A stretch of 42,877 nt of DNA, taken from the NCBI GenBank assembly GCA_016763855.1, contig JAESSY010000207.1:1-42877 (forward strand). Reading direction: 5' to 3'. A program made the translations under genes and the position numbers. The notes below the pieces were generated by a model, which saw only the letters and a list, made by a program, of their open reading frames with translations, was not told the DNA's origin and made no database searches. Source of the stretch: Pseudomonadales bacterium. GTDB lineage: Bacteria > Pseudomonadota > Gammaproteobacteria > Pseudomonadales > Azotimanducaceae. Below are positions 33,665 through 41,864 of the stretch, one piece after another. Position 1 is the first letter of the stretch. Each line of letters opens with the position of its first letter.

Positions 33665-34858
33665 TTAATAGGTAGGAGAAGATTGTAAATATTTTTGCGC
33701 TTGCCCAAGCGGCATTGATTTACCCATCAGATAGCCTTGTGCAAAGTCACACCCAATTTCTGATACAAAGTCGAGCTGGGCTTGCGTTTCTATGCCCTCA
33801 ACCAGCGTTGTCAGTTTTAGTGTTTTCATCATTGAAACCACGCCACGCATAAGATCGCGATGACGAGCATTTTCTTCCAACCCTATGACGAAGGCACGAT
33901 CAATTTTTACGATGTCTACTTCTAATTTGTGAATTGTATCAAGACTAGAGAAACCCGTACCGAAATCGTCAAGCGCGATCTTAAACCCTCTCGATCTTGC
34001 ATCGTTCACCCAACTTTGCGTGTGTTGCATATCAAGCTCAAGCCCTTCCGTGATTTCAAGTTTGAGTCGCGCTGGATCGAGGGCATATTTTTTTGTAATT
34101 TCAACAACCTCGTCAAGAAAGGTGGGTTCAATAACTTGTCTCGCTGAAACATTAATACTAACGAATATTTCTAGATCACCCGCAGCACGACAAAGCTCTT
34201 GAATATCTTTGCAAGCTTGATCGAATAGATAAAGACCTACGGGTACTATGAGCGATGTCTCTTCCGCCAATGCAATAAACAAAGCGGGTGAAATATGACC
34301 GCGAACGGGATCTTCCCATCGAGCCAATGCTTCTAAGCCAGCAATCTTACGAGACTTAAGGTCAAGGATAGGTTGATACATGACTTGTAACTGATGAGAT
34401 TCCATCGCTTGTTTCAGTTCAGATTCGAGTCTTATTTTATCGATGCCGGATCGGATGTAATCTTCTACAAGCACTTCTGAAGAAATTTGATTGCTTGCTG
34501 GAATTAGTTTGTATTTTACCGATCGTAAACCACTTCGATAACGTTCCAATAACACACTAACCAGAAGTCGAAGTATTGGATCGGCACTATTGAGACGTTC
34601 GGTAAACTGATTTTTTGTGACCACGGTAAGTTTCGTGTCTCCAACAGAAGTTGCTGTTGCAGTCCGTGGAGAGTCGTCAATGACACCCATCTCGCCTACT
34701 AATTCACCATCAGTCAAAGTCTTTAGAATAATCTCGTCTTCATCGATAATGGTATTTATCTTCAATTGCCCGCTTTCGACAATATAAGCGCAGTCTGCAG
34801 AGTCTCCCTCTCGAAACAATACTTCTCCGTCTTTTAAATCCCGTGTAGAGTCAGGCAT
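33665..34858 (-). CDS. Cyclic-nucleotide-binding domain fused to an EAL c-di-GMP phosphodiesterase
   Basis: Cytoplasmic signalling protein. Residues about 1-120 form a cNMP-binding (CRP-type) domain with the phosphate-binding cassette GELVGEMGVIDDSPRTATA. Residues about 145-395 are an EAL domain with a complete active set: EAL (E177), N237 in INVSAR, E269 in LEITEG, D298/D299 in LDDFGTGFSS, K319 in VKIDRAF, E355 and E358 in EGIE, and QGYLMG. So it should hydrolyse c-di-GMP, gated by cAMP or cGMP (inference). No GGDEF domain is present. Numbering counts from ATG 34861; ATG 34858 is the better start because GAGG is only two bases from the first but five from the second. An adenylate cyclase gene lies 2.6 kb away on the same strand. 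Confidence 0.92.
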   Translation of the reverse strand: MPDSTRDLKDGEVLFREGDSADCAYIVESGQLKINTIIDEDEIILKTLTDGELVGEMGVIDDSPRTATATSVGDTKLTVVTKNQFTERLNSADPILRLLVSVLLERYRSGLRSVKYKLIPASNQISSEVLVEDYIRSGIDKIRLESELKQAMESHQLQVMYQPILDLKSRKIAGLEALARWEDPVRGHISPALFIALAEETSLIVPVGLYLFDQACKDIQELCRAAGDLEIFVSINVSARQVIEPTFLDEVVEITKKYALDPARLKLEITEGLELDMQHTQSWVNDARSRGFKIALDDFGTGFSSLDTIHKLEVDIVKIDRAFVIGLEENARHRDLMRGVVSMMKTLKLTTLVEGIETQAQLDFVSEIGCDFAQGYLMGKSMPLGQAQKYLQSSPTY

Positions 34859-35082
34859 CATATCCTCAGTGTAGTTGTACTTTGCTTTAAGCCAATTTAT
34901 GCATTGGATTGGTTTCCCAAGGCATTAATCCATCCTAGTGGAGGATTCAACTAACAAGTGACAAATCTTAATGAAAAAGTTAACAATGTACAAAGATATC
35001 CGTCTAGATCAAGATAGAACGAACATTAAGGATAAGATGTACGTACTGCGACCAAGATGATGAATAAATAAGGTATTGAATT

Positions 35083-35867
35083 ATGGGTTTGAAAATCGCT
35101 AATAGAGGTTTGAACGCAAAAAAATAGATGATCAAATCACCTTGCTCTGGGAACCCCATGTGCACCCCTTCCTACGATGTAACATTTGGCATATCCCCGG
35201 AAGGTGCAAAGATTTGCTGGTTGATACAGGAATGGGCATTCAAAGTTTAAAGGACGCTGCGAAAGACTTGTTTCAGAAACCACTTTCAGTCGTGATTACG
35301 CATACCCATAAAGACCATTCCGGAGGTGCTCATGAATTTTCATCCTGCTATGTCCATCCACTCGAAGCAGAAAGTCTTCAACATGCAAAAGATGATATAT
35401 CTCTCGAAATAAAATATTGGCCAAAGGATATAGTAGAGATCATGAAAATGGATGGTCCCGTTGGTGAATATGTCATCGATGCACTACCCTCAAAGTCCTA
35501 CAAGCCCTCTGACAACAAACTGAAGCCTGTATCCTCAATATCCTTGCTAGAAGAAAATGACTTAGTGGATTTGGGCGATCGCTCATTTGAAGTACTTCAT
35601 TTACCAGGACATTCTCCTGGTAGCATTGGATTATGGGAGGCTAAAACAGGCATTTTATTTTCGGGTGATGCGGTTTACGACGCACAACTATTAGATGACC
35701 TGCCAGGAAGTGATAAGGAAGTTTGTCGAAATACAATGAAAAGATTATTGGAACTGCCAGTCAATATTGTTCATGGCGGCCACGTTGGTAGTTTCGGACG
35801 GGATAGATTGAGAGAAATCGCATCTGCCTATATTGACGGTCGAAAATTGGATTACACATTTAAATAA
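35083..35867 (+). CDS. MBL-fold metallo-hydrolase with a 5' frameshift
   Basis: Metallo-beta-lactamase-fold hydrolase: VVITHTHKDHSGGAHEF (H-x-H-x-D-H), YVHPLEAE, LHLPGHSPGS, FSGDAVYD and IVHGGHVGSF supply the di-metal ligands. The downstream frame is open from 35106 to 35867 but lacks a good start (only TTG 35142). AAGG plus ATG 35083 open the expected N terminus MGLKIANR in another frame, which stops at TAG 35125. Adding one T between 35105 and 35106 joins the frames as NRWFERKKIDDQITLLW, the N terminus I recall for this family (261 residues). A seven-A run (35118-35124) just before that TAG could also allow -1 slippage. So it is a one-base deletion, a sequencing error or a recoded gene. A start at 35142 would drop about 20 residues. 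Confidence 0.82.
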
Positions 35868-35893
35868 GAGAAATCCTACCTAAGTCGTCGTTG

Positions 35894-37198
35894 TTAGCGC
35901 TGGTTCTTCTTAATCAAAACATAAAATGGTAAAGCTGCCATCAAAAGGATAAAGCCATAGAAAACAGTTTCTGCACCAGCGCCTACAATGACGAGCAATG
36001 AATAGAGAAAGGCCAATATTGCCGTCACGATAGCGCGACCGCGTGTCGCGGAGGGAGCATCTTTAGACAGAAATATCAGCGCTGCAACAGATGCAAATGC
36101 CAATGGTATAAGCGTCGTCAGAGTCGATAACAGAATCATCATGCTAAACGCTGCGACCAATCCCTCTGTGTTGTTCATTACAACCAATATACTCGCTAGA
36201 GCAGAGGAGACAACGAGCGCAGTTGTTGGCGTACCGCCTTTGCCAAGTTTTCCGAGTTTTTCGGGAAATAATTTATCTGAAGTAACAGCACGTACGATTT
36301 GACCAGAGAGTAAAACTTGAGCATTTAAAGTCCCGAGTGTTGAAATTATAGCGCCCAAAGCGATAATCGATGCGCCCACTCCGCCAATGACGAGTACCGT
36401 GGCATCTGCAAAAGGCGCTGTTGAATTGATTAATACTTCTGCTGGGACAAGCAATATAACCCCCAAGTACGCAATGAGATAAACCCCTAGCACCATGATC
36501 GTGCCCAAAATCAAGATTCTAGGAATTGTCTTTTCTGGATTTTCAATGTCATCGGCTGGAATCGTGCCACCTTCAAGCCCTACAAAAGCCCACATCACAA
36601 GCGTTACACTCGTCGCAATCGCTGCGAACACATTGCCCCCCGCAGGATTGAACTCAGGAAGATTAGCTGCGCTACCCATGGTTAAACCTAATAGACCAAC
36701 AAATACCAAAGGAATAATTTTCAATAGGGTCGTAACGAGTTGTAGCTGACCGGATGCTTGCATCGAGTAAATGTTAATAAAGGTAATTCCCCAAATTAAC
36801 GCCAAGGTCGTGATCGTTGAAATTATTGGATTACTAGACAGTGCAGGTATAAAAAAACCGAGGTAGCCAACGCAAGCTACCGATATAGCAGCGATAGCAG
36901 ACCAAAGTGAAATCCAATATCCCCAGCCAATCCAGAATCCAATAAAATCGCCGAATCCCGCTCGGGCATATGCGTAGGGGCCACCTATCTTTGGAATTCT
37001 TCGAGACAAATCAGCAAGCATCAATGAAAGCAGTACTGCACCACAACCCGCGATCAACCAGCCAACGACTCCCATCATTCCGTAAGGTGCCAGCAGCGCA
37101 GGCAGCATAAATATGCCTGAACCAATAGTACCACCAACGACTAAACCCCAGCCTCGCCAGAAACCTAACGCTTTTTTATTATTTGCCAAAACAGCCAT
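35894..37198 (-). CDS. APC-family amino-acid permease (basic amino acid/polyamine antiporter-like)
   Basis: Inner-membrane transporter of 434 residues with about 12 transmembrane helices. LVVGGTIGSGIFMLPALLAPYG is the unwound helix 1 that binds substrate in AdiC/CadB-type carriers, and GPYAYARAGFGDFIGFWIGWGYWIS the matching helix 2-3 region; MWAFVGLEGGTIPADDIENP is helix 6. The G-S-G motif and downstream features fit the APA subfamily (arginine/agmatine, lysine/cadaverine), but the exact substrate is open. ATG 37198 has AGG directly before it and a stem-loop 14 bases upstream, so translation may be controlled. No decarboxylase gene is adjacent, so the pairing typical of acid-resistance antiporters is absent. 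Confidence 0.88.
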   Translation of the reverse strand: MAVLANNKKALGFWRGWGLVVGGTIGSGIFMLPALLAPYGMMGVVGWLIAGCGAVLLSLMLADLSRRIPKIGGPYAYARAGFGDFIGFWIGWGYWISLWSAIAAISVACVGYLGFFIPALSSNPIISTITTLALIWGITFINIYSMQASGQLQLVTTLLKIIPLVFVGLLGLTMGSAANLPEFNPAGGNVFAAIATSVTLVMWAFVGLEGGTIPADDIENPEKTIPRILILGTIMVLGVYLIAYLGVILLVPAEVLINSTAPFADATVLVIGGVGASIIALGAIISTLGTLNAQVLLSGQIVRAVTSDKLFPEKLGKLGKGGTPTTALVVSSALASILVVMNNTEGLVAAFSMMILLSTLTTLIPLAFASVAALIFLSKDAPSATRGRAIVTAILAFLYSLLVIVGAGAETVFYGFILLMAALPFYVLIKKNQR

Positions 37199-37211
37199 CC
37201 TATGTTCAAGG

Positions 37212-37241
37212 GTCCAACCCTTAGAATAAGGGTAATTGGAC
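37212..37241. promoter_or_regulatory. Stem-loop in the 5' leader of the APC permease gene
   Basis: GTCCAA (37212-37217)/TTGGAC (37236-37241) and CCCTT (37218-37222)/AAGGG (37228-37232) form an 11-pair stem with a three-base bulge, ending 14 bases upstream of the permease start on the minus strand. The gap 37242-37459 up to the cyclase stop holds no other gene. Confidence 0.4.
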
Positions 37242-37459
37242 TATGCTCTTTTGTTCTATTTATGGCAAATTAAACAGTTATAAGTGCCAAATCGCCTGAA
37301 CATGAAACATGCGAAAAATACTGCGATAGATGTTAACGATACATGGATTGAATTTTACTTCGATAAACCCGTATATTCCAATATAAACAGCGACGACAGA
37401 AGTCTAACGAGAAAACAGCAGCTTAGAGATTCAGATAAATTTGGGGCACGTACCCCATT

Positions 37460-39199
37460 TCATACATTCTTTTCAAGATCATCAATTATTGAACTTAACT
37501 CGCTCTTGAGAGCGGCTTTATCTGAATCACTCATTTGATCCGGTACAAAATTCAGAGAGAATCCTTCGGCTTCAATAAAAACTGGGACAACTGCATCAGC
37601 TCGAGCAATCACTCTGTACAATTGCACGGGCTTACCAAACCCCTTTGGTATAATCGAAGAGGCAGGAAGACATCTAAAATAATTTTTCACCAGTAAATAG
37701 GTTTCTTCCGAAATATTGATTGCCCCCGTGTCTGCGCTGGATTCAATCCTACTAGCGAGATTTACGGTAGAACCAATAATCGTATAATCCATACGATTAT
37801 CACTACCAAAATTACCAACCGTGCAGTAGCCAGTATGCATACCAAAGCGAACATGAAATGGTTTTGAAAAACCTGAAACGCGCCATTCTTTTTGCAATTC
37901 AACAATTCGAGCCTGCATATCGAGCGTCATTTCAACGCAGCGCTTAGCATCCAATTCAACGCCCTGTGATTCAGGATCACCAAAGAAAATCATAATCGCA
38001 TCACCAATATATTTGTCTACCGTAGCACCATATCGCAGTGCAATAACTGTCATTTCATTTAGATATTGGTTCAAAATATGCGTTAGATCTTCTGACTCCA
38101 TGTGATCAGTCGTTGCCGTGAAGTCAACGATGTCTGAGAAAAATACCGTGAGTTTTTTTCTTGAGGAAGAAAGCGTAACGTCCTGATGTCCCGAAAAGAT
38201 TGACTGATAAACTTGAGGAGATAAATACCTTGATAATTTATTAGATAAATCCTGAAGCATTTCAGCTCTATTATGCTCTTTTGTTAGCTTGATTTTATTC
38301 TCGCTTTCGAGCTTTAACTGCTCCAGCATTTCTTGTGTTCCGAGTATCATCAAATTAAATGATTCGGATAGTTGCCCAATTTCATCTGTTCTTTCCATTT
38401 TTACTCGCTGACTATAATCCTGAGTCTTGGTGATGGACTTAGCTGTATTCGACAAGAGAATAATGGGGTTAACGATATAGTTGGCAATCAGATAAGCAAT
38501 CGTCGCAATGACAAATATGCCAATTATCGTTGCCAAATAGAATATTTGTTCAAAATCATCAAGTATCGAAAACGCAAAGGGTCTGTCTTGTTCGACTATT
38601 ACATGAATATTCGGCCTTGTTACTAGGGCATTTTTTTCGACTAGAGCACTTTCAAAAACCGATTGATAGGAAGTCGGTGCTTCAGCCAGAACCAGTGCAT
38701 AACGAATGTAATCTTCATTACGGAACAACTGCTTTAATTCCATCGGGTCATAACGAAGAATAAGCTGACCCACCTCGTTCGTATTAAAGGTTGATACTAC
38801 AGGTATTGACATAAATCCGGCATTAGGCGATAGCTGGCCGACACGCTTCATGTCACTTGATGCAAGAATAATCTTTTGTTGGTTCACAACATCAAAGTCA
38901 CCCGCAAGTTTTATGTCTTGTTTTTGGGTTCGTAACAATCTGGAAATTCTTCGATCGATATCATCAGTTACAATATCATTCATAATATCCAGAGAAGAAA
39001 TCAGCTTAATGATTTGCTTTAAACCCAGAATGTGTTGATCGAGCTTCTCTATTGTGACATTCAATCGAGAAACCATACCGTCACGTATATTCTCTTCAAA
39101 ATCATCTCGGTAAGCATTACCGATTGTGACCATAGTGATAATATAAGGCGTTAAACTCAGAACAATGAGCAGCAAAACTGTCTTGAGTCTAAAACTCAT
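37460..39199 (-). CDS. Membrane-bound class III adenylate cyclase with periplasmic sensor and HAMP
   Basis: Makes cyclic AMP from ATP in the cytoplasm. Layout of the 579 residues: first membrane helix (about 7-27), periplasmic sensor (about 28-217), second helix (about 218-241), HAMP (about 242-295), a coiled link, then the cyclase domain (about 345-525). Catalytic residues are complete: metal-binding D356 in FFSDIVDF and D400 in DKYIGDA, adenine-selecting K396 and D471 in DYTIIG, and N480/R484 in VNLASRIE. K396 and D471 favour ATP over GTP. Its start overlaps the PstS-like gene by 11 bases, so it is translationally coupled as the third gene of the porin operon. Confidence 0.93.
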   Translation of the reverse strand: MSFRLKTVLLLIVLSLTPYIITMVTIGNAYRDDFEENIRDGMVSRLNVTIEKLDQHILGLKQIIKLISSLDIMNDIVTDDIDRRISRLLRTQKQDIKLAGDFDVVNQQKIILASSDMKRVGQLSPNAGFMSIPVVSTFNTNEVGQLILRYDPMELKQLFRNEDYIRYALVLAEAPTSYQSVFESALVEKNALVTRPNIHVIVEQDRPFAFSILDDFEQIFYLATIIGIFVIATIAYLIANYIVNPIILLSNTAKSITKTQDYSQRVKMERTDEIGQLSESFNLMILGTQEMLEQLKLESENKIKLTKEHNRAEMLQDLSNKLSRYLSPQVYQSIFSGHQDVTLSSSRKKLTVFFSDIVDFTATTDHMESEDLTHILNQYLNEMTVIALRYGATVDKYIGDAIMIFFGDPESQGVELDAKRCVEMTLDMQARIVELQKEWRVSGFSKPFHVRFGMHTGYCTVGNFGSDNRMDYTIIGSTVNLASRIESSADTGAINISEETYLLVKNYFRCLPASSIIPKGFGKPVQLYRVIARADAVVPVFIEAEGFSLNFVPDQMSDSDKAALKSELSSIIDDLEKNV

Positions 39200-39596
39200 G
39201 GACTATTTTCAAATTATCATTAACCATGTCTTTTGGCAGATAGCCAATCGCGCCATCCACTCTTTCAACAAACAAGCGAATTGATGCAAGAGAAGCTTGG
39301 GTCACAGGCGGAGAAATGCCCAAGAAGTGATCCTTTATCCATAGATGATTAATTTCTTCACGACGCATCCGAAGCACACTACGTTCGAACTCAGCTCGGA
39401 TTTCATTGTCACCTAGCAAATTTACCGGGATCAATTTTTGTTTTCCGGAGAAACTTCGTTTTTTCAGAAAAAGATCGCGTACTTTATTGGAATCCAACAA
39501 ACCCACTTTACTGGAGCTCGAAACGACAACAACAAATTCCCCAGCGAAGGCAAACTGCACGTACCATACAAGGAATACTCCAATTAGCCAGCGCAT
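39189..39596 (-). CDS. Single-domain PstS-like periplasmic binding protein
   Basis: The secreted protein of 135 residues has a signal peptide MRWLIGVFLVWYVQFAFA cleaved before GEF. The mature part follows the half-size phosphate-binding-protein pattern: VVVSSSSKVGLLDSNKVRDL, FLKKRSFSGKQKLIPVNLL, EFERSVLRMRREEINHLWI, and VDGAIGYLPKDMV. Full PstS proteins have two lobes and about 320 residues; this is about one lobe, as in the small PBP-like proteins I recall next to porins. ATG 39596 overlaps the porin TGA by one base (TGATG), and the 3' end overlaps the cyclase start by 11 bases. I infer that it passes a ligand signal to the cyclase sensor. Confidence 0.84.
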   Translation of the reverse strand: MRWLIGVFLVWYVQFAFAGEFVVVVSSSSKVGLLDSNKVRDLFLKKRSFSGKQKLIPVNLLGDNEIRAEFERSVLRMRREEINHLWIKDHFLGISPPVTQASLASIRLFVERVDGAIGYLPKDMVNDNLKIVHEF

Positions 39597-40648
39597 CAAA
39601 ACAACACTGAAAAAGAAGTAAGCAGTTGATTGTCATTTGAATCCGCATGCAATTGGTATTCTATTTTCAAGGAAATCGGATAGCGAATTCTATATCCATA
39701 AGCCAACACACCAATACGTTCTTTTAAGCCCAGTTCATCATTATGAAAATATTCGACCCGACCGATAAGAGTATGTTTCGGTCTAAATCGATACTCTGTC
39801 TGAACATAGATATCTACAATACGTTCTACTTTGCCAATATCGGGATCTTTGCGACTGAAGTTCGATTCTGTAATAAAGCTATAGCGATATTGATCAAAGC
39901 GTGCATTAAACTGAAAGTACCGTGTCTTGTCCTTATTAACTTCCCTGAAATTACCTAGACTAGTACCAAGTTTCCAACCGTTTTGAAAATCTTTCTCCAG
40001 ACTCAAACCTACATGTCGGTCTGCATCAATATTAATTCTTTCATTATCAAGATCTTTCGTACCCTGTAGATATAGATGGTAGGTCAGATTCTCGTCTATA
40101 GGTGTGTAACCGTATATATCAATACCCGTCAAAAATTTTGGGAACATTCGACGACTTAAGATAGGGTTTGAAGTGGTTTCTCTGAGAACATTTATCGGCT
40201 GTAAATTCCAGTATCCAATTGGGGTGATTTGCTTGCCAAAACGAACTGAAAGATAGTCAGAATATTTGTAGTCGCCATATAATCTTTCAATGAAGGGCCT
40301 GGTGTGTTGTTCTTCTTCATTATTCTCATAGTCGATTTTATAAAGCTCTGACCATTCCAGCTCAAAAAAATAGGAAAAGTTAGCATCATTTTCCCCATAA
40401 ACCAAGAATGCCAGATCATCTACACCAAAAAAATTGATTTCTTTGCCACTGCCATATTCCGTGGAAAAGTAGCCGCCCACGGTAAAAGCATCGTTCAGCT
40501 CATAGCCCATACCAAGCTGATACTGAGTCTCTTCCGCTACCGCCAAATTCAAGCAGCTTAATGCAGATAGTAATATTAAAATAAAATGACGTCGCAAAAT
40601 TAAAAACCCAATTACCCCCGCAGCAAAATCACTGGAGGAAATATGCAA
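39596..40648 (-). CDS. Outer-membrane porin-like beta-barrel
   Basis: The 350-residue frame includes a signal peptide (RRHFILILLSALSCLNLAVA, then EETQY) and a barrel built of alternating strands: YQLGMGYELNDAFTVGGYFS, FSYFFELEWSELYKI, and RFRPKHTLIGRVEYFHND; it ends in SFSVLF with C-terminal Phe. LSVRFGKQITPIGYWN resembles the short-strand segment seen in phosphate-selective or related porins. Start uncertain: TTG 40648 gives an odd leader before the signal, and TTG 40596 would start right at it (MRRHFILILL); no clear ribosome site for either. It is the first gene of the porin/PstS-like/cyclase operon, 51 bases after an AraC regulator gene on the same strand. Confidence 0.82.
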   Translation of the reverse strand: MHISSSDFAAGVIGFLILRRHFILILLSALSCLNLAVAEETQYQLGMGYELNDAFTVGGYFSTEYGSGKEINFFGVDDLAFLVYGENDANFSYFFELEWSELYKIDYENNEEEQHTRPFIERLYGDYKYSDYLSVRFGKQITPIGYWNLQPINVLRETTSNPILSRRMFPKFLTGIDIYGYTPIDENLTYHLYLQGTKDLDNERINIDADRHVGLSLEKDFQNGWKLGTSLGNFREVNKDKTRYFQFNARFDQYRYSFITESNFSRKDPDIGKVERIVDIYVQTEYRFRPKHTLIGRVEYFHNDELGLKERIGVLAYGYRIRYPISLKIEYQLHADSNDNQLLTSFSVLF

Positions 40649-40699
40649 AAAATTAGGGGGAACTAAAATGCATTTACAGGCAAGAGTCTAACAAAATAC

Positions 40700-41638
40700 T
40701 TAACAAGTTGGCAGTACCTTTGCGCGTGTAATCGAAGGTAGTTCACCAAATAGATCAGTGTACGATTTAGCCAGATTACCGAGATGTTTATATCCCAAGT
40801 CAAAAGCTGCTTCACCGACTTTTTTATCACCCTGTAATAGTGATTGCCTAAGATTATTTAGGCGATACATTTCTAGGTAGTGGCTGGGCGTCACACCGAG
40901 AATACTGGTAAAGGCATAATCCAGAGTTCTTAGGCTACAGTGACAGTTTCTAGCCAAATCGACTAGTGTAATTTTGTCTACACTGTTGCTAGAAATTAGC
41001 TCTGTTGCCTTTTTGACACAACGGCGCCGGTTGTTTATAGGCGTGGGAGCTCGACTTTTTGAAAGGACAGCTAGCATCATAATGGCAAGATCCGTGGTCA
41101 AAGTCTCAAATTCCAAGTCTGAATAACGAGTATAAAGTAAGCGTGATAGCATTTTCGCGAATGCGAACCTCTGATGCTCAGCTATGACGTAACTAGCGTT
41201 TACACTCAGGAATCGTGGATCAATGATTCCTAAAGCTACATCAGGTAATAACAATGACTCATGGATAGAAAGCTTAAAATAATCCGTATTAGCATCGAAG
41301 TATGCACGCATTTCAGACTTTCCATTTAAAATGACGAGCTCAGATTTAGATGACGTAGAATTCGAGGAGAGTTGAATTCTATTGGAAGACATCGTTAATA
41401 CAGACAGCGTAATCCAGCCACTTAATTCAACGCCTTCGACAATCCCTTGGGGGATAGTAGTTTTCCTACTGACCCTGATCAGAGTGCCATATCTTAACTC
41501 AGTCGTACCAATTTGTTCCGCAGGTTCAAGAACGATGAATCTATGATCCCCCAAAGGCCGTATGACGTCATTTATACCCCGAGCAGCATCAGGCGCATGG
41601 TCCTCAGGGTTTTTTGACACTATTAGATTCATTGCCAC
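40700..41638 (-). CDS. AraC-family transcriptional regulator
   Basis: The 312-residue protein has a C-terminal double helix-turn-helix (about 210-310): ITLVDLARNCHCSLRTLDYA, then FTSILGVTPSHYLEMYRLNN, and VGEAAFDLGYKHLGNLAKSY with FGELPS. The N-terminal about 200 residues form an effector domain rich in beta strands, unlike classical AraC sugar-binding cupins by eye. GTG 41638 has GGAG ten bases upstream; ATG 41632 is the alternative. The gene precedes the porin operon on the same strand and is divergent from a response regulator gene, so it is a plausible controller of both. Confidence 0.88.
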   Translation of the reverse strand: MAMNLIVSKNPEDHAPDAARGINDVIRPLGDHRFIVLEPAEQIGTTELRYGTLIRVSRKTTIPQGIVEGVELSGWITLSVLTMSSNRIQLSSNSTSSKSELVILNGKSEMRAYFDANTDYFKLSIHESLLLPDVALGIIDPRFLSVNASYVIAEHQRFAFAKMLSRLLYTRYSDLEFETLTTDLAIMMLAVLSKSRAPTPINNRRRCVKKATELISSNSVDKITLVDLARNCHCSLRTLDYAFTSILGVTPSHYLEMYRLNNLRQSLLQGDKKVGEAAFDLGYKHLGNLAKSYTDLFGELPSITRAKVLPTC

Positions 41639-41662
41639 GTCTGGAAAACTCCGAATAAACTT

Positions 41663-41716
41663 CTTATCGGTTCAAGAAAACCTGACCTATCCAAGCGAGG
41701 TGAACCGAATCGTAAG
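41663..41716. promoter_or_regulatory. Inverted repeat between the AraC and response-regulator genes
   Basis: TCGGTTCA (41667-41674) and TGAACCGA (41701-41708) are perfect inverse copies with a 26-base loop; CTTA (41663-41666) and TAAG (41713-41716) extend the pairing after a four-base bulge. It lies 25-78 bases upstream of the AraC start. It could be a pair of regulator half-sites or a leader hairpin. Confidence 0.4.
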
Positions 41717-41864
41717 CTTCGCCTATTAATTGTAGTATCTTTTCCCTCTTTAGATAAGGCTGATGGTCAAATACTAACCAATTCTAGGAATTATTAATAA
41801 CTTAAGGAATGTAAGGTTAAATTTTTGAGGTATTATTCTACTCCCCAATTAAAGAAAGTCGCAA

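Noticed and set aside
35118-35124. Programmed -1 frameshift at the A7 run as the sole explanation for the MBL gene
   Set aside because: The run would give the right frame, but restoring one T earlier recovers the family sequence WFERK, so a deletion upstream is the simpler reading; slippage is kept only as an alternative.
37284-37538. Plus-strand open frame of 84 codons
   Set aside because: It overlaps the 3' end of the adenylate cyclase gene antisense, has no good ribosome site and no protein-like composition.
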